Of a DNA stretch of 64,000 nucleotides, positions 6,853 to 14,720 are shown piece after piece. The DNA is taken from positions 1 through 64,000 of the forward strand of contig CAJUKZ010000007.1 of NCBI GenBank assembly GCA_910586995.1. Direction: 5' to 3'. Positions within the stretch are counted from its first letter, which is position 1. Each line of letters begins with the position of its first letter. Under the pieces are notes generated by a model. The model did no database searches and had not been told where the DNA came from. It saw only the letters and a program-made list of their open reading frames with translations. Both the position numbers and the translations under genes were made by a program. This DNA is from an uncultured Muribaculaceae bacterium (GTDB lineage: Bacteria; Bacteroidota; Bacteroidia; Bacteroidales; Muribaculaceae).

Positions 6853-8112
6853 ATGGCAAAATATCTTTTTACCTCCGAATCAGTTTCGGAAGGGCACCCC
6901 GATAAAGTGGCAGACCAGATTTCTGACGCTATCGTGGATGCCTATCTTGCCCAAGACGAGCACGCCAAAGTCGCGTGTGAAACCCTCGTCACCACCGGGC
7001 AGGTCATTATTGCCGGCGAATTCCGTTCGACAGCTCATGTCGATGTTCAGGATATCGCTCGACGCGTCATTAACGGCATCGGCTACAACAAGAGTGACTA
7101 CAAATTTGACGCCGAATCTTGTGGCATACTCAATGCCATGCACGGCCAAAGTCCCGACATCAATCGTGGCGTAGTCAGGAAAACCGAAGAAGCGCAGGGG
7201 GCCGGCGATCAGGGCATGATGTTCGGGTTTGCCTGCGATGAAACCGAAACGTATATGCCCGTTTCACTGTATCTCAGCCACAAACTTCTTCAGGAACTTT
7301 CAAAGATCCGCCGAGAAGGAAAGGTTATGACTTATCTGCGCCCCGACTCGAAGAGTCAGGTAACAGTTGAATACGATGATGAAACCAATCGCCCGGTTCG
7401 CATTGACACCATCGTAATCTCGACACAGCACGACGACTTCATCAAGCCGGAACACGGGCTTACTCAGGACAACGCAGATACACTCATGCTTCACCGCATC
7501 AAAAAGGACATCGAAGAAATTCTTCTGCCTCGCGTAAAAGAGCATCTGCTTTCCGAAATCGCCGCACTGTTCGACAATGACCTCATTCTGCATGTCAATC
7601 CCACCGGCAAGTTCGTTATCGGCGGCCCCCATGGAGACACCGGCTTGACCGGCCGCAAAATCATTGTCGATACCTATGGCGGCCATGGTGCGCACGGTGG
7701 TGGTGCCTTCTCCGGCAAAGACCCCAGCAAGGTTGACCGTTCGGCTGCTTATGCGGCACGCCACATCGCAAAGAACCTCGTGGCCGCAGGCGTTGCCGAT
7801 CAGGTTCTGGTCCAGGTGGCTTACGCTATCGGCGTTGCGAAACCTGTCAGCGTATATGTTTCCACCGTCAACAGCCATGTGGCAATCTCTGACGCTGAAA
7901 TAGCCGAAATCATCTCCAACGAAATCGACTTGACTCCGGCCGGTATCATCAATCGCCTCAAACTTCGCAATCCCATCTACCAAGCAACTGCTTCTTTCGG
8001 TCATTTTGGGCGCATACCCAACCGCGAGAAGTTCGGCGACAAAGTGGTCGAGCAGTTCACGTGGGAGAAACTCGACCTCGTGGATAAATTCAAAGAAGTA
8101 TTCAACCTGTAA
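6853..8112 (+). CDS. metK: S-adenosylmethionine synthetase (prophage copy)
   Basis: Makes S-adenosylmethionine from methionine and ATP. 419 aa. Family motifs: FTSESVSEGHPDKVADQISD near the N-terminus (ATP and metal binding), GAGDQGMMFG (hexapeptide region), GGPHGDTGLTGRKIIVDTYG, and the P-loop-like GGGAFSGKDPSKVDRSAAY. Full length with no disruption, so probably active. It lies between the nucleosidase and the lysis genes, in the same direction as both, so it looks phage-borne rather than host. A second, host metK should exist elsewhere. A TAACTTTG box at 6813-6820 may be its -7, though the spacing to TTTG (6784-6787) is long. Confidence 0.93.
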   Translation: MAKYLFTSESVSEGHPDKVADQISDAIVDAYLAQDEHAKVACETLVTTGQVIIAGEFRSTAHVDVQDIARRVINGIGYNKSDYKFDAESCGILNAMHGQSPDINRGVVRKTEEAQGAGDQGMMFGFACDETETYMPVSLYLSHKLLQELSKIRREGKVMTYLRPDSKSQVTVEYDDETNRPVRIDTIVISTQHDDFIKPEHGLTQDNADTLMLHRIKKDIEEILLPRVKEHLLSEIAALFDNDLILHVNPTGKFVIGGPHGDTGLTGRKIIVDTYGGHGAHGGGAFSGKDPSKVDRSAAYAARHIAKNLVAAGVADQVLVQVAYAIGVAKPVSVYVSTVNSHVAISDAEIAEIISNEIDLTPAGIINRLKLRNPIYQATASFGHFGRIPNREKFGDKVVEQFTWEKLDLVDKFKEVFNL

Positions 8113-8126
8113 GAACTCATCGTGTT

Positions 8127-8633
8127 ATGAACGACATTTTCACTCTTGCCTTCTCCGGCTACGACATAGGCCACTTATACCGGCACCTCGCCGTATGCTT
8201 CGGCCTGTTCTTGCTGACAGCGGCTGCTTGCGGTGTCGATTTCATAAGCGGCACGTGGACTGCAAAGAAACTCCACGAACCACTTCGTTCGCACAAATTC
8301 CGCAAGACCGTTGAGAAAATAGCCTGGTACTGGCTGATTCAGTTGCTCGGATTTCTCTTTGGCATCATGGGTACTGTTTTCACTTGGTACGAGTGGCCGT
8401 ATGTATCAATGGTAATAGCTGCCGCTATCGTTTCCATCGAGGCGCGTAGCGTTATGGAACACTCGAAGCGTCGCAAATGCAAAACGGCCAAAATTCCTGA
8501 AACAATCCGCGATTTTGCTGAATGGATTGGCGATGCCGAATTAAAATCATCTATTCAAGAACTCGCCAGAAAAAGGGTGCTTGAGGCCATAGACCGCAAA
8601 GTGCTCCCATCTGACACTGAAATTATAGAATGA
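8127..8633 (+). CDS. Phage holin family protein
   Basis: 168 aa with three membrane segments (about 18-38, 63-82 and 88-106) and a charged C-terminal cytoplasmic tail. The segment CGVDFISGTWTAKKLHEPLRS is characteristic of the Bacteroidales phage holin family. Located directly before an amidase endolysin gene; the stop is within a few bases of the next ATG. Expected to open the inner membrane to release the endolysin. Confidence 0.8.
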   Translation: MNDIFTLAFSGYDIGHLYRHLAVCFGLFLLTAAACGVDFISGTWTAKKLHEPLRSHKFRKTVEKIAWYWLIQLLGFLFGIMGTVFTWYEWPYVSMVIAAAIVSIEARSVMEHSKRRKCKTAKIPETIRDFAEWIGDAELKSSIQELARKRVLEAIDRKVLPSDTEIIE

Positions 8634-8634
8634 A

Positions 8635-9294
8635 ATGATCAAAGTAGAAGTTTACGATGCGGGGCATGGAATCGACACACTTGGCAAATGCTCTCCTGAC
8701 GGAAGTCTTCGAGAGTACAAAAAGGCCCGCGAGCTCGTCAAGGATATAGTCGCGCTGCGTCGGGCTCAGGGTGTCGATGCCCGAATACTCGTCCCCGAAG
8801 AAACCGACATTTCCCTTGCAGAGCGTTGTCGCAGAGTGAACGCCATTTGCGACAAATATGGCAAAGACAATGTAATCCTCATATCCGTCCACTGCAACGC
8901 TGCTGGTGCTGATGGAAAATGGAAGTCAGCCGGCGGTTGGTGCGTCTATACCTCACCGGGGCGGACCAAGGCCGATACACTTGCAACGGACATCTGGAAC
9001 GCTGCTAATGTATCTCTCAAGCCTTACATTGACAGATTCCCGCTTCTGAAAGCGCAGGGAGCCTATGACAAACGGCAGGTTCCCATTCGTGCGGACTGGA
9101 GCGATGGCGACCCGGACTATGAGGCTCGATTCTATATCCTCATGCACACAAAGTGTGCCGCAGTGCTTACAGAGTCGCTGTTCCAAGACAACAAAGCCGA
9201 TGTTGACTTTCTGCTCTCAAAGGAGGGACACGCAGCCGTGGTAGATCTCCACGTGAAGGGAGTTGAAACTTATGTAAAACGCCTATCCAAATGA
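8635..9294 (+). CDS. N-acetylmuramoyl-L-alanine amidase (endolysin)
   Basis: 219 aa Amidase_3 family enzyme that cleaves the amide bond between muramic acid and the stem peptide. Zinc and catalytic residues are visible: His in YDAGHG (8-13), Glu in SLREY, His in SVHCNA and the catalytic Glu in LTESLFQDN. There is no signal peptide, so export relies on the upstream holin. The product covers a single catalytic domain. The next gene overlaps its 3' end by 4 nt. Confidence 0.92.
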   Translation: MIKVEVYDAGHGIDTLGKCSPDGSLREYKKARELVKDIVALRRAQGVDARILVPEETDISLAERCRRVNAICDKYGKDNVILISVHCNAAGADGKWKSAGGWCVYTSPGRTKADTLATDIWNAANVSLKPYIDRFPLLKAQGAYDKRQVPIRADWSDGDPDYEARFYILMHTKCAAVLTESLFQDNKADVDFLLSKEGHAAVVDLHVKGVETYVKRLSK

Positions 9295-9797
9295 AAAAGG
9301 CTCTTATAATAACTTTGATTTTGTTGATTGCGTCCATTGTCGCCAATGTGCTGCTTTGGAAGCAATCGCAAGTCGAGGAACGGCGTGAAATCTTCGTCGA
9401 TACAATCCCATATAGGAAACCAATCCCGGTGGATAGTTTCGTGATTAACTACGTAACCGAGAAATTGCCGGTGGCGAATACATCAGACGAAAGAGTTTCC
9501 ACCGTGGATACGCTTTTGGCTACAACAGAGCCGGACTCAAAAGACAGTGTTGAGGTAACAATTCCCATAACTCAGAAAATATACGAAGACAGCACATATC
9601 GGGCCTACGTGAGCGGTTTCCACCCGGCCCTTGACAGTATCTTCATTTTCCAACGCAACGAAGTGGTGTATATTCGTTCGCCCACCACCAAAACCAAGCG
9701 TTGGGGGATCGGTATCCAATTAGGCGCAGGGTTGACACCACACCGCGTGGAACCCTATATTGGAATCGGCATATCCTACAACCTTTTTCAGTTCTGA
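9291..9797 (+). CDS. Spanin-like / DUF6808-like lysis-cassette protein
   Basis: 168 aa with an N-terminal membrane anchor (residues 4-23), a long Ser/Thr/Asp/Glu-rich periplasmic stretch and a C-terminal pair of amphipathic beta segments ending in SYNLFQF, like an outer-membrane beta strand with terminal Phe. It overlaps the amidase by 4 nt. Position and topology fit a unimolecular spanin that fuses inner and outer membranes. Related prophage proteins are annotated only as DUF, so the function is inferred. Confidence 0.6.
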   Translation: MKKALIITLILLIASIVANVLLWKQSQVEERREIFVDTIPYRKPIPVDSFVINYVTEKLPVANTSDERVSTVDTLLATTEPDSKDSVEVTIPITQKIYEDSTYRAYVSGFHPALDSIFIFQRNEVVYIRSPTTKTKRWGIGIQLGAGLTPHRVEPYIGIGISYNLFQF

Positions 9798-9818
9798 GAA
9801 TTACTAATGTGTGATTAG

Positions 9819-9843
9819 AGGCAATCTTTCGGGGTTGCCTTTT
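9819..9843 (+). terminator. Terminator after lysis cassette
   Basis: AGGCAA (9819-9824) pairs with TTGCCT (9835-9840) across a tctttcgggg loop, followed by TTT. It ends the late lysis transcript. Confidence 0.75.
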
Positions 9844-9876
9844 ATATTGTCATAATGATTATATTTGAGGGTAAAA

Positions 9877-9957
9877 ATTGCAAATTTGATTAAATTTGTT
9901 GCTCTAAAATTTGCGTATATGATTATTTTTGTGTAATTTTGAGTATTCAAATAAGAT
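9877..9957 (+). promoter_or_regulatory. Phased-repeat promoter module C
   Basis: Repeats TTGCAAATTTGAT (ends 9890), TTGCGTATATGAT (ends 9923) and TTCAAATAAGAT (ends 9957), spaced 33 and 34 bp. The -33 TTTG at 9910-9913 and the -7 TAATTTTG at 9934-9941 are 20 bp apart. It drives the large gene block from 9982. Confidence 0.85.
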
Positions 9958-9981
9958 GATAAACATCAAAAACTAAGCAAG

Positions 9982-10518
9982 ATGACAACAAGAGAAACCA
10001 TAAAGAAAGCAATCGAAATCCTCAAGAGCGTAAAGAAGAAAAGCAATTTCGACCTGATGCTCGATTGGGAAGTGAACAACGGTTACGACCCCACCTTTGA
10101 CAAGCAGATGAAAGGCTACTTCGCCACCATCCAGACCTTGACAAACGAGGAACTTCACAAAACGATGAGCGACGTATGGAACGCAACTCTCGAGTTCTAT
10201 TACACCGAGCCTAAGAATGAGGAATGTGAGATTGAGCAGGCCCTCAGCGAACGCCAAAGAATCCAGCGATCAGTCACCGCAGAAGACAAGGCCAAGGGGG
10301 TTATCGGGGTGGAACTCGTAAGCACCAACAAAGGGCAGAAAGTCCTCATCACCTACAAAGACGGCTCCAAGGGCCTCCGTAAACTCTACGAACAGCCAAA
10401 AAAAGAAGAGATGCTGAACTTCGATGCATGCGAGAAAGAACTGATTGACCTCGCAGAACTCGGAAGCCATGACTTCCGCTCAGCACTCGCGGCTCTCGTA
10501 GCCAAGTATCACGCATAA
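9982..10518 (+). CDS. Phage hypothetical protein
   Basis: 178 aa, hydrophilic and mostly helical, with a charged basic N-terminus (KKAIEILKSVKKK). A middle section, GVELVSTNKGQKVLITYKDG, looks like a small beta-rich domain. No known family. First gene behind promoter module C and therefore probably an abundant product of that transcript. Confidence 0.6.
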   Translation: MTTRETIKKAIEILKSVKKKSNFDLMLDWEVNNGYDPTFDKQMKGYFATIQTLTNEELHKTMSDVWNATLEFYYTEPKNEECEIEQALSERQRIQRSVTAEDKAKGVIGVELVSTNKGQKVLITYKDGSKGLRKLYEQPKKEEMLNFDACEKELIDLAELGSHDFRSALAALVAKYHA

Positions 10519-10535
10519 CATTAAAAAGAATAGAT

Positions 10536-10805
10536 ATGATAATCAAAAGAATTACCGTTGGGGCTGACAGCCGACAAGAAGCAAACGATGTGGCGGACCA
10601 CCATAACGACATCGGCAGGGATCTGAAAGACCGCAAGGTCGTGTTCGTGGGAGAAGGCCAATATGAAGGGCCGGAGGAATGTGCCCCGCTATTCTACGTA
10701 GCGGTTGCAGAAACCGAAGAGGCCATGAAAGAAATGGTTGAGGAATTCATATGCGAAGTGCCGACCTTACTTGTAGATGTCGGCCAGGCCCCCGAAAGAG
10801 GATAA
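10536..10805 (+). CDS. Small phage protein
   Basis: 89 aa acidic alpha/beta protein. A strand-rich N-terminus (MIIKRITVGADSRQEANDV) is followed by an EEAMKEMVEEFI helix. It starts 17 nt after the previous stop and ends 3 nt before the next ATG. Function unknown. Confidence 0.55.
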   Translation: MIIKRITVGADSRQEANDVADHHNDIGRDLKDRKVVFVGEGQYEGPEECAPLFYVAVAETEEAMKEMVEEFICEVPTLLVDVGQAPERG

Positions 10806-10808
10806 GCC

Positions 10809-11228
10809 ATGAACGAACTACTGACAATGGCTAAAAAGGCAAAGGAGAATGCCGAAGCCCTGAGAACAAGAAGCAAGGCTCTCCATGAGCAAAGACTGAT
10901 AAAAGAGCAGTTATGGGCCGAAGAAGCATACAAGACTTTTCAGACAACTCTCTCAAGCCTTGACGATATTGAAGCCTTTGAAATCGCACCATCGCATGGG
11001 ATCGATTCAGCACCATGTGTAGTGATTACAGACAAGGCCAACAGGAAATTTGAAATACACTACCACCCCTCATCATTGGCAAACAGCGACTACAGAGTAT
11101 GCGCACAGTGGAAGAAGGATCCGTGGTACGACTCAAGCGTCTTTATGAACAAATTCAAAGTCGCCGAGATATTAGGCCGGTGGTTGGCCGAAACCCAAAC
11201 AATCACAGACTCACTTGAATGCAAATAA
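10809..11228 (+). CDS. Phage hypothetical protein, coiled-coil N-terminus
   Basis: 139 aa. The first 40 residues are a charged helix rich in Lys, Glu and Ala, followed by a beta-rich globular part (CVVITDKANRKFEIHYH). No recognised family. Its last codons and stop lie in the first of two GCAAATAAGAT leader motifs placed before the next gene. Confidence 0.55.
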   Translation: MNELLTMAKKAKENAEALRTRSKALHEQRLIKEQLWAEEAYKTFQTTLSSLDDIEAFEIAPSHGIDSAPCVVITDKANRKFEIHYHPSSLANSDYRVCAQWKKDPWYDSSVFMNKFKVAEILGRWLAETQTITDSLECK

Positions 11229-11247
11229 GATATACAGCAAATAAGAT
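11221..11247 (+). promoter_or_regulatory. Double AAATAAGAT leader element
   Basis: GCAAATAAGAT at 11221-11231 and again at 11237-11247, followed by ATTTAATCAAA directly before the ATG at 11259. No -33/-7 boxes are seen, so this is an internal transcript element. Confidence 0.55.
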
Positions 11248-11258
11248 ATTTAATCAAA

Positions 11259-12443
11259 ATGGAAATAACACTTACCATCAAGAACTGCCATCGAGCAAAG
11301 ACAGTTCGCCCGGTAAATAATCCGGAAGCACCTGAGCACGAATTCGGGTGGAGAAAAAAGCGATATGAGCAAGGAATGTTCAGTTGCCGATTCAACCACA
11401 TCATCACGGCCCCCGATGGCTCGGAGATAGAGGTTAGCGACCTCAACCTCAAGGAATGGGTTGTGATCTCGTGGAAATACGAGGAAAATATGGAGCATTT
11501 GTGGAGCGCAGGAGTGAACGCGTTTTACAATACCAGCCACTCCCCGGAAGAAAGGGCCGCGCAGGCTATCCGCGAATTTGAAAAAGAACTTCAGGACGAC
11601 CTCGCCAATATTCCGGCCGACGAAAAGGAAGCATACGCGAAACGCTACACAGAATGGGTATCGATTTTGTTCGCCAAACACTCACGCATTGCGAGTGCAA
11701 TGATTGTGGGGCCGGCTAAATTTCCCACCCGACGCAATGAAAGTGCCAGCAATGCCTACGATCACGCACTCAAAGAGTTCGGAGCCTGGAGAGAAAAAGC
11801 CCTGAAGAGAATCCAGCAAAAGATTGAAGACGCCAAACCTCAGGAACAGAAAGACGATGAGGAATGGCAAGCTGTCCGCGCCCAGATAATGGACTCCGCC
11901 GGTTCTATCTTCGCCATCGACACGCAGAATGCCCCTTACTCTCGGCCTCTGTTTGTTTCCAACCTATACGGACGCATGGAAACCCTCGCAAAAAGGGGCA
12001 AGGTCGAGTTGCTTAAAAAAGCCGCCGAACTCGTAAGAGAACTCAATGAGAAATTCAAGGCTAAAGGCGGTAAAGAAATCTTCACGAGCCGCCATAAGTT
12101 CTGGAAACTTGTTGAAGCGGCCGAGGCTGAAATGGTAAAGAAAGCCGAGAGAGCAGATCTCGAGGACATCGAAATCGAGTTTGAAGGTGGAACCATTATC
12201 CTCGCTTTCTCGGAAGACCGACTTCAAATACATCATGATACCAAACCCTCACCCGATGTCATTCAGCTTCTGAAGACCGAAGCGTGGCGATGGTCGCGGA
12301 ATAACTGCTGTTGGCAACGCCAACTTACTCGAAACGCTTGCTACAGCGCTGCCCGCGTAATAATTGGCGGACCAAAGCGCACTTGCGAACTCGATGAAAT
12401 CACAAACTACGCGCAGATGTTATGCCAAAACCTCCCCGCGTAA
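11259..12443 (+). CDS. Large phage protein with polyvalent-protein-like C-terminal domain
   Basis: 394 aa. The middle part is charged and helical. The C-terminus has GGTIILAFSEDRLQIHH, then KPSPDVIQLLKTEAWRWS and WQRQLTRNACYSAARVI. This strand-helix-Trp pattern recurs at the C-termini of large mobile-element and phage 'polyvalent' proteins, where it is a small accessory domain of unknown role. The call is by resemblance only. An AAATAAGAT leader directly precedes the ATG. Confidence 0.55.
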   Translation: MEITLTIKNCHRAKTVRPVNNPEAPEHEFGWRKKRYEQGMFSCRFNHIITAPDGSEIEVSDLNLKEWVVISWKYEENMEHLWSAGVNAFYNTSHSPEERAAQAIREFEKELQDDLANIPADEKEAYAKRYTEWVSILFAKHSRIASAMIVGPAKFPTRRNESASNAYDHALKEFGAWREKALKRIQQKIEDAKPQEQKDDEEWQAVRAQIMDSAGSIFAIDTQNAPYSRPLFVSNLYGRMETLAKRGKVELLKKAAELVRELNEKFKAKGGKEIFTSRHKFWKLVEAAEAEMVKKAERADLEDIEIEFEGGTIILAFSEDRLQIHHDTKPSPDVIQLLKTEAWRWSRNNCCWQRQLTRNACYSAARVIIGGPKRTCELDEITNYAQMLCQNLPA

Positions 12444-12625
12444 GAAAACTAACCCGCGAAGAAGGGGAGCGTGTGGATATTCACCGCTTCCCCAACTTCT
12501 CGGCTTCAGGAAGCATCACAGGTATGCGCAACAAATATTACGGTCATGATGCGCTCCTCGTACGTTGCGGTTCCTATATCTATAATGTCAGTTCAGAACC
12601 CGAAATATACCATTCAGCAATATGA
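12422..12625 (+). CDS. Small phage protein
   Basis: 67 aa, basic N-terminus (MPKPPRVRKLTREEGERVD) and an aromatic, beta-rich remainder. It overlaps the previous gene by 22 nt and shares an ATGA stop/start with the next, a pattern of real translationally coupled phage genes. No family recognised. Confidence 0.55.
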   Translation: MPKPPRVRKLTREEGERVDIHRFPNFSASGSITGMRNKYYGHDALLVRCGSYIYNVSSEPEIYHSAI

Positions 12626-13071
12626 AATATGTAATAGACCCATCAGAGCCATTTACCGGCGCAGTCATAACTCAGATGAGCGACGATCTGCACTGTGACT
12701 ACTATGGCAAAACCATAGAGGAGCTACGGCTTGAACAGAATAACCCCAGACTCACAACAATCACTCCAGAAGAAGTAGCCAACCTTGTAAACGAACATCG
12801 TAGGAAACTCAATACAGCTCCATTTGTGGAAATAGACGAGGAGCGATATTGGGATCTTTACGAATGTCTGCCTCCGGCTCGTGTCCTGCGGAACTGCTTC
12901 TTCGTTGGCGAGTGTTACCAGTATGACTTGTATCCATTTGTCTTCAAAGTCGAGGGCAGATTCTTTGAAGGGAAAAGAGTCTTGAATACACCCAAAGAGG
13001 AGCTGTACGCAGAAATACAGGATTTCCACGCCAACCTCACCAAATCAGAAGCCAATGGTAACAAGTCTTGA
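12622..13071 (+). CDS. Phage hypothetical protein
   Basis: 149 aa soluble protein. A central ERYWDLYECLPPARVLRNCFFVGE segment is followed by aromatic strands; related short motifs occur in other Bacteroidales phage proteins of unknown function. Coupled to the previous gene by an ATGA overlap, and overlapping the next by 17 nt. Confidence 0.6.
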   Translation: MKYVIDPSEPFTGAVITQMSDDLHCDYYGKTIEELRLEQNNPRLTTITPEEVANLVNEHRRKLNTAPFVEIDEERYWDLYECLPPARVLRNCFFVGECYQYDLYPFVFKVEGRFFEGKRVLNTPKEELYAEIQDFHANLTKSEANGNKS

Positions 13072-13705
13072 AATCGAGTTTCACGAAAGTGAAATCCCTC
13101 CTCGATGTAGAAAGCACCGAATGATCGGACACAAGGACACGGTTAATGTCAAAATCAATGAAGCATCAGAAGCAGACGCTCCGGCGGCATTTATTTTTCA
13201 CTCCTATAATAAAAAGCCATTAAAAGTTCTTCTGTACAAAGATTGTCTTTACAAGGAGGCCCGCATTTCATTTTACAACGGCAAAGAGTTGGAAGAATAC
13301 TCCTTTGACGATATACCGTGGCACTCAGTTCTCAGTAAATACACACCTCCCGGCGAATATACCACAAAAGCGGAGTACATCGCGTACCTCAAGGTAAAAA
13401 GCAGGGACTACCTGATCGTAAACAGAACGTTATATGTACGCTGTTACGAGCCTTACTATGAAATAACGACTTTCGGATGCTACGGCGACGGAACAGCCAT
13501 CTTTCCTCAGTTCTCCTGCAAGAGTAGAAAAGTAGTCTATGGCTATAGTTCCCTTGACCGAGAGAAAGCCATATCCGATGCCATAAAGATAGCAAACGGC
13601 CGAGGCGATTCCAAATGCGTCGAGAGTATTAAGAATCTTTCTCAGGGGCACATTGAGGTGTTGCTCCCGGAGGTATGCAAAAGGAAATTCAAACCACAAA
13701 TATAA
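13055..13705 (+). CDS. Phage hypothetical protein
   Basis: 216 aa. Beta-rich with many aromatic residues, a lysine- and tyrosine-rich centre and an SRKVVYGYSSLDREKAISDAI helix. No recognised family or catalytic signature. It overlaps its upstream neighbour by 17 nt, in a densely packed run. Confidence 0.55.
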   Translation: MVTSLEIEFHESEIPPRCRKHRMIGHKDTVNVKINEASEADAPAAFIFHSYNKKPLKVLLYKDCLYKEARISFYNGKELEEYSFDDIPWHSVLSKYTPPGEYTTKAEYIAYLKVKSRDYLIVNRTLYVRCYEPYYEITTFGCYGDGTAIFPQFSCKSRKVVYGYSSLDREKAISDAIKIANGRGDSKCVESIKNLSQGHIEVLLPEVCKRKFKPQI

Positions 13706-13710
13706 ATTAT

Positions 13711-14061
13711 ATGGGAGAAATAGCAGAAATGATGCTCGACGGGACATTAGATTCCGTTACGGGCGAATACTTGGGAGAGCCTTGCGGCTACCCACGAAGC
13801 ATAACTGATGGCACATTCCATCAGGATCGCAACAAACTCCAGCGAAAGGCAAGTCAGTCTATTCGTGACCTTTGCCGGAATTTACTCGGAGTAACAGACA
13901 AGAATATGATAGACCAACTCGTGCGGTCTTTCCTGAAAATCATCGGTCTTGCTCGAATTCCTAAAAAGCCGGCACAGTACGAGATGGTGTTTCTACACCA
14001 CAAATCAGATTTCAAACAGTTCCTTATGGACTTAAATAAAGACCTTGAAAATGGGGATTAG
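13711..14061 (+). CDS. Phage protein with a CGYPRS signature
   Basis: 116 aa from ATG 13711, just after the previous gene's stop; an in-frame upstream start at 13675 would overlap it by 31 nt. The N-terminal MLDGTLDSVTGEYLGEPCGYPRS resembles small phage proteins that carry a zinc-binding Cys pair at the same place, but here only one Cys remains, so metal binding is doubtful. The rest is helical and basic. Confidence 0.6.
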   Translation: MGEIAEMMLDGTLDSVTGEYLGEPCGYPRSITDGTFHQDRNKLQRKASQSIRDLCRNLLGVTDKNMIDQLVRSFLKIIGLARIPKKPAQYEMVFLHHKSDFKQFLMDLNKDLENGD

Positions 14062-14389
14062 ACTTCATGTGGCTGAGGTGTATCAAGTGAAACACCACTC
14101 ACGCGACTACTTCAACAATCATTCGGCCGACATAAATCGAATGTTGCGTAAGTATTGCCCCAATCTATCATGGGAAGGCGAAGACGCTGAATGTTCATCG
14201 CGCCTTGAGGTTCCGCGTTCCGAACTCGCCGACCTAATAGGCAAGATTACCAACAATCGGGAGGACTTTGAAAAGTGGCTCAAGATTCACATGATTGACA
14301 TAACGATCGATAAATTCATTCGATACATCGCCGAGTGGATTGCCTTCAGCGATCAGCGTAATGATTTTGTCGTTTTAACTTGGTACTGA
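14051..14389 (+). CDS. Small phage protein
   Basis: 112 aa starting at ATG 14051, overlapping the preceding gene by 11 nt. A His/Asp/Asn-rich N-terminus is followed by amphipathic helices and an aromatic C-terminus ending VVLTWY. Function unknown. Confidence 0.55.
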   Translation: MGIRLHVAEVYQVKHHSRDYFNNHSADINRMLRKYCPNLSWEGEDAECSSRLEVPRSELADLIGKITNNREDFEKWLKIHMIDITIDKFIRYIAEWIAFSDQRNDFVVLTWY

Positions 14390-14390
14390 T

Positions 14391-14720
14391 ATGGAAGCAA
14401 CGGTGTTCAAATTCGTGCCGTGGGAGGTACCGGCCCTCAGTAGCCTGAAAGACACGCTCGTCTATAAAATTAGAGCGTTGCTGAACAATGGTATCCCTCT
14501 TAACCGGGCCCAGAAAAATTGGCTGACCGCCAAAGTCAACAGCAACTCATATTTCAATAATGCCATACCATTAAAAGGGTGGGCTTTCAGATTCACGGAT
14601 GTTCTAAAGAAATATGTTGTGAAAAAAGACGGCCAATGCCTCGAAATCTATGGCGTTGACAAGACATCGGTTCGCGAATATCTTCGAGGAAACATAGAAT
14701 ATATTATAGAAATCAAATGA
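14391..14720 (+). CDS. Small phage protein
   Basis: 109 aa, helix-rich in its first half (LSSLKDTLVYKIRALLNNG), then a short beta section with a hydrophobic FRFTDVLKKYVV. One nucleotide separates it from the upstream stop, and it has a 4-nt ATGA overlap with the DUF1848 gene, so translation is probably coupled. No family recognised. Confidence 0.55.
   Translation: MEATVFKFVPWEVPALSSLKDTLVYKIRALLNNGIPLNRAQKNWLTAKVNSNSYFNNAIPLKGWAFRFTDVLKKYVVKKDGQCLEIYGVDKTSVREYLRGNIEYIIEIK

Noticed and set aside
7664..7903. Alternative frame inside metK
   Set aside because: Overlaps the P-loop region of a complete SAM synthetase and has no features of its own.
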